Shown here: piece after piece, positions 61,685 to 64,000 of the stretch | Layout of the letters: each line of letters opens with the position of its first letter | How positions within the stretch are numbered: position 1 is the stretch's first letter | Assembly: GCF_025685625.1 (NCBI RefSeq) | Contig: NZ_JAGSYI010000002.1 | Span: 930,001-994,000, forward strand | Direction of reading: 5' to 3' | Length of the DNA stretch: 64,000 nt | Source: Acidicapsa acidisoli | Lineage (GTDB): Bacteria > Acidobacteriota > Terriglobia > Terriglobales > Acidobacteriaceae | The notes under the pieces: generated by a model | Databases searched by the model: none | What the model saw: the letters and a program-made list of their open reading frames with translations, nothing else | Told to the model about the DNA's origin: nothing | Program-made: the position numbers and the translations under genes

Positions 61685-62440
61685 ATGGCCAGCAAACAAT
61701 CTAAAGCACCGCAGGAATATAGATTTGAGATAGATGCCTTCACGCCAGAAACGATTCCCATGGAACGCCTAGCCCAATATCTCAGCGATTTGGCGCGGAT
61801 GATGGGAGAAGCAAATGGCGTCCATCTCGCACGCATTGCAAAGGGCAGTACTGTGCCGATCATCCGCGTGGATTGGGAAGCAGAGCCAAAGGTCCGGCAA
61901 AGGATTCAAGAGGTTAAGTTCAATGAAGGTCCGAGAGAGGCCCAGCGAGCGTATCGGGAAATCAATAAGAAACTCGTTGAAGACAACGCAAGTGGAACCC
62001 TCCTGGACCGCTCTAAGAACCAAGTAATCAGATTCCCTGGGCGGGAAGCGGCAAACCAACTCGAATTTGGGCCAATTCGTCAGCACTCCACCTTGCAAGG
62101 GATTCCGATTAAGGTTGGCGGGGAAAAGGCAGATGTGCCCATACATCTCGAAGACGGCGACCTGAACCATATCGTTTATGCCCCTAGACGGATTGCTAAA
62201 CAGATTAGTCAATACTTGTTTACTACCGTTGTTCGAATCGAGGGAATGGGTAGATGGTTTCGCAATCGATTAGGAGAGTGGGAACTAAGGGAACTGTACG
62301 CTGAGACCATTCACCCGCTTAGCGAAGGAAATCTTAAAGGCGATATTGCGCGTCTTCGGGCAATTCCCGCCGATTGGAAACAGATGGATGATCCAATCGG
62401 CGAACTGATGGCCCTTAGAAGTGGAGAAGGATCTAAATAA
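61685..62440 (+). CDS. Unassigned 251-aa protein coupled to a PIN ribonuclease (possible antitoxin)
   Basis: The protein has no signal peptide or membrane helix. Its N-terminal half (TIPMERLAQYLSDLARMMGEANGVHLARIAKGS) is helical then beta, and the central part (VRQRIQEVKFNEGPREAQRAYREINKKL) is charged and helical. The C-terminal part (about 130-230: FGPIRQHSTLQGIPIKVGG, HIVYAPRRIAKQISQYLF, RIEGMGRWFRNRLGEWELREL) reads as a beta-barrel-like fold with conserved-looking Gly and aromatic residues. No named family is recognised. It has a good GGAGGCAGGAG Shine-Dalgarno and its TAA overlaps the ATG of the PIN gene (TAATG). The arrangement suggests a two-gene toxin-antitoxin-like or RNA-processing module, but the first protein is far larger than normal VapB antitoxins. 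Confidence 0.75.
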   Translation: MASKQSKAPQEYRFEIDAFTPETIPMERLAQYLSDLARMMGEANGVHLARIAKGSTVPIIRVDWEAEPKVRQRIQEVKFNEGPREAQRAYREINKKLVEDNASGTLLDRSKNQVIRFPGREAANQLEFGPIRQHSTLQGIPIKVGGEKADVPIHLEDGDLNHIVYAPRRIAKQISQYLFTTVVRIEGMGRWFRNRLGEWELRELYAETIHPLSEGNLKGDIARLRAIPADWKQMDDPIGELMALRSGEGSK

Positions 62441-62985
62441 TGGTGTCTATCGATACCAGCATACTGAGCCTGCTACTTCATCCGTCGGCAAAGCCGCCGA
62501 TCGACCCCGCGACCAACAAGCCTCTGGAAAAAGCGCACGAGCGGGTAGACCAACTCGTCGACGACTTGGATTCAGCCAAGGAGAGGATCATAATTCCGGC
62601 ACCTGCATTATCGGAATTCTTGGTGATTGCCGACGCTGCTGGACCTCAGTACCTCGCGGAAATATCCAATTTGTCGCATGTGTACATTGAGCCGTTCGAT
62701 CAACTTGCGGCCATTGAGTTAGCTGCCATGGAGTTGCTTGCGCGTAAGACGGGAAACAAGCGACACCCCCTTCCCCCAGATGTTCCTTGGCAAAAGGTCA
62801 AATTTGATCGCCAGATAGTTGCGATTGCAAAGCGTATCGGATGTAGAGCGATCTATTCGGACGATGAACATGTGCGACGTATTGCAGAGGATATAGGAAT
62901 GAAGGTTACATCCTCGTGGGAATTACCGTTTCCACAGAGCAAGACGCCACTATTGGACGCTTCGGGAAATCCGATAATTCTTTAG
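62440..62985 (+). CDS. PIN-domain ribonuclease
   Basis: The 181-residue protein has the PIN fold with all usual acidic residues: Asp5 (VSIDTS), Glu59 (ALSEFLVIA), Asp123 (KFDRQIVAIAK) and Asp141/Asp142 (IYSDDEHV). These bind Mg or Mn for RNA cleavage, as in VapC toxins. The region about 18-45 (a Pro/Lys/Glu-rich insertion) is longer than VapC usually has, and the C-terminus has an added tail (SSWELPFPQSKTPLLDASGNPI). It overlaps the 251-aa gene by one base, so they are translationally coupled. The target RNA is unknown. The gene lies in an AT-richer patch. Confidence 0.88.
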   Translation: MVSIDTSILSLLLHPSAKPPIDPATNKPLEKAHERVDQLVDDLDSAKERIIIPAPALSEFLVIADAAGPQYLAEISNLSHVYIEPFDQLAAIELAAMELLARKTGNKRHPLPPDVPWQKVKFDRQIVAIAKRIGCRAIYSDDEHVRRIAEDIGMKVTSSWELPFPQSKTPLLDASGNPIIL

Positions 62986-63062
62986 GCCATTGAGTTAGCC
63001 AACGTAATTATTGCCTGTATTTCTGATAGACGGCGAAGTCATGAAACGAGTGGCTGTAAGGC

Positions 63063-63803
63063 TCAGATCGACTGAACTGGGATCAGTGTCAGGTCGTCGA
63101 CCAGCCCTACTTCGCGTTGCACAAAGGGTTCGCCGTATCGCACTCCGGCGAGGAGGCCGTAGTGTCTGGCTTCGGCGAAGGTCCGCTCGCGAATCTCTTC
63201 TTCCGGAACGAACAATCCCCCGCCCTGCGCCTGATTTGCATACTGCGACTTGTAGGCCATCAGCGAGGCGTGGCGCTGCTCGATGAATTGTGTAATATCC
63301 ACTATGAAGCTGGGGCGCACGTCGGCGTAGAGGCTGGCGTAGACGATCTTGAAGGGACGATGCGGCGGCAAAGCCTCTACGCCCATCCCTTGCAGGCGGG
63401 AAAGTCCCGCTAGAAAACAGGCTTCGTAGCCGAGCGTGGAGCAGGTGGCGTGGTCCGGATGGCGGGCTTCCCCATACGGCAGAATTACTACCCTGGGCCG
63501 TAATTCGCGGACGACTCGCGCAATCTTGAGGCGATTTTCCAAGGTGTTCGAGACTGCGCCGTCGGGTAAGTCCAGCGCCTGCCGGTGGGTTACGCCGAGG
63601 ATTCGGGCTGCCTCTTCGGCTTCAGCAGCGCGTTCCGTGGCGCTGCCACGGGTGCCGGATTCGCCTTGCGTCAGATCCAGAATTCCGGTGCGGAGGTTGC
63701 GCGCGGCCATGCGGAGGAGCGTGCCGCCGCAGGTCTGTTCGACATCGTCGCGGTGAGCTGCGATGGCCAGCACATCGACGGAAGGATCGGATGTGCTGGT
63801 CAT
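63063..63803 (-). CDS. bshB1: PIG-L/BshB1-type deacetylase (bacillithiol biosynthesis)
   Basis: The 246-residue metal-dependent enzyme deacetylates GlcNAc-malate in bacillithiol synthesis. The zinc motif AHRDDVEQTCGGTL (about 16-29) has the His, Asp and Asp of AHPDD, with Arg in place of Pro, and the second His motif is RHPDHATCS (about 112-120). The LTQGESGTRGS stretch and overall length fit BshB1 rather than lipid-linked PIG-L enzymes. Bacillithiol is known from some Acidobacteriota. It is alone here; bshA and bshC are not adjacent. Confidence 0.86.
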   Translation of the reverse strand: MTSTSDPSVDVLAIAAHRDDVEQTCGGTLLRMAARNLRTGILDLTQGESGTRGSATERAAEAEEAARILGVTHRQALDLPDGAVSNTLENRLKIARVVRELRPRVVILPYGEARHPDHATCSTLGYEACFLAGLSRLQGMGVEALPPHRPFKIVYASLYADVRPSFIVDITQFIEQRHASLMAYKSQYANQAQGGGLFVPEEEIRERTFAEARHYGLLAGVRYGEPFVQREVGLVDDLTLIPVQSI

Positions 63804-63836
63804 CTGCTGGTCATGTGTAGCTCAGTCTGCATTGCC

Positions 63837-64000
63837 TTAGTAGACCGTGTTGTCTCCGTCTGTGATCGCGTCCATGTAGGCCACGTCGTAGGCGGTACCG
63901 GTGACGGTGACGTAGAAGTTGTTGATCGCCGATCCGTCGGTGGTCGAGTAGATATACACCTGGCCGCCTTCGGCGATGTAAACCTTGTTCAGACTGGTCA
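63837..64000 (-). CDS. C-terminal part of a probable beta-propeller protein (gene runs off the window)
   Basis: The minus strand from the window end reads about 54 residues to TAA at 63837: LNKVYIAEGGQVYIYSTT, then NNFYVTVTGTAYDVAYM and a DGDNTVY end. The repeated N-K-V-Y-I-A pattern and VYIYSTTDG strands resemble the last blade of a YncE/NHL-type beta-propeller or an extracellular beta protein. Nothing more can be said without the upstream part. It is 33 bases beyond the start of the bshB1 gene and on the same strand. Confidence 0.55.
   Translation of the reverse strand, partial: TSLNKVYIAEGGQVYIYSTTDGSAINNFYVTVTGTAYDVAYMDAITDGDNTVY

Noticed and set aside
61277-61704. Two overlapping short frames (64 and 113 residues) before the 251-aa gene
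   Set aside because: Different frames overlap, composition is not protein-like, and the second runs into the start of the 251-aa gene; no domain seen.

Overview
The window looks like chromosomal DNA of an Acidobacteriota member (class Terriglobia / Acidobacteriaceae-like). This rests on gene content, not on a marker gene: a very large Oar-type TonB-dependent receptor with an N-terminal carboxypeptidase-regulatory-like domain, a sedolisin (S53) protease with a pro-kumamolisin propeptide, a UPF0182 membrane protein, a BshB1-type bacillithiol deacetylase, and a bipartite GGGGCTAAAGCCCC / ACGGGCTGAAGCCCGT repeat. The DNA is generally GC-rich, with a few visibly AT-richer accessory patches (about 4.2-5.5, 10.9-11.8, 37.1-38.0 and 60.9-63.0 kb). 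No rRNA, tRNA, CRISPR array, insertion sequence or prophage was recognised.

Layout. 0-4.2 kb: a truncated secreted repeat-type protein and a HlyD-type periplasmic adaptor (minus strand), then queF (queuosine synthesis), a secreted alpha/beta hydrolase and a Spinster-like MFS transporter. 4.2-5.0 kb: a VbhA-like antitoxin overlapping a Fic AMP-transferase toxin. 5.0-11 kb: a 58-residue membrane protein divergent from uvrA, which overlaps a CPBP protease gene; then an APC permease. 10.9-14 kb: an orphan protein, a DUF4242 gene interrupted by an in-frame amber codon, and coupled xerD/xerC-like recombinase genes, the second carrying a palindromic repeat inside its reading frame. 14-23 kb: a TonB-dependent receptor divergent from a GH15-like secreted protein, then a UPF0182 protein. 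23-32 kb: HAD phosphatase, Nudix hydrolase, an atypical Nramp-like transporter, a LOG-family protein, a DUF2961 (GH172-type) enzyme, an NAD-binding protein, a PRC/MgtE_N/CBS protein, a LysR regulator and a GNAT acetyltransferase. 32-42 kb: anti-sigma kinase plus STAS antagonist, LemA and TPM proteins, oligopeptidase B, a double TonB_C protein, an ABC exporter, gluconokinase and a CusF-SCO fusion lipoprotein. 42-48.5 kb: an AddB-like Fe-S nuclease coupled to an AddA-like helicase-nuclease. 48.9-51.8 kb: the sedolisin. 51.9-59 kb: a complete phosphate regulon, phoB-phoR-pstS-pstC-pstA-pstB-phoU. 59-64 kb: a glycosyltransferase-like protein, a methyltransferase, an AT-rich patch with an unassigned 251-residue protein coupled to a PIN-domain ribonuclease, bshB1, and the C-terminus of a probable beta-propeller protein.

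How the parts work together. The pst/pho block is a self-contained system for sensing and importing inorganic phosphate. The AddB/AddA-like pair would process double-strand ends, and uvrA serves excision repair. The receptor and GH15-like protein may form a small glycan-uptake locus. The best candidates for undescribed biology are the 251-aa/PIN module with its long non-coding leader (60.8-63.0 kb), the repeat captured inside the XerC-like gene, the Nramp-like transporter with altered metal-site motifs plus a channel-less MgtE_N/CBS protein nearby, the Fic antitoxin with a changed inhibitory motif, and the twin-hydrophobic lipobox-bearing tail of the sedolisin. All functional statements are from reading the sequence; no database search was run.
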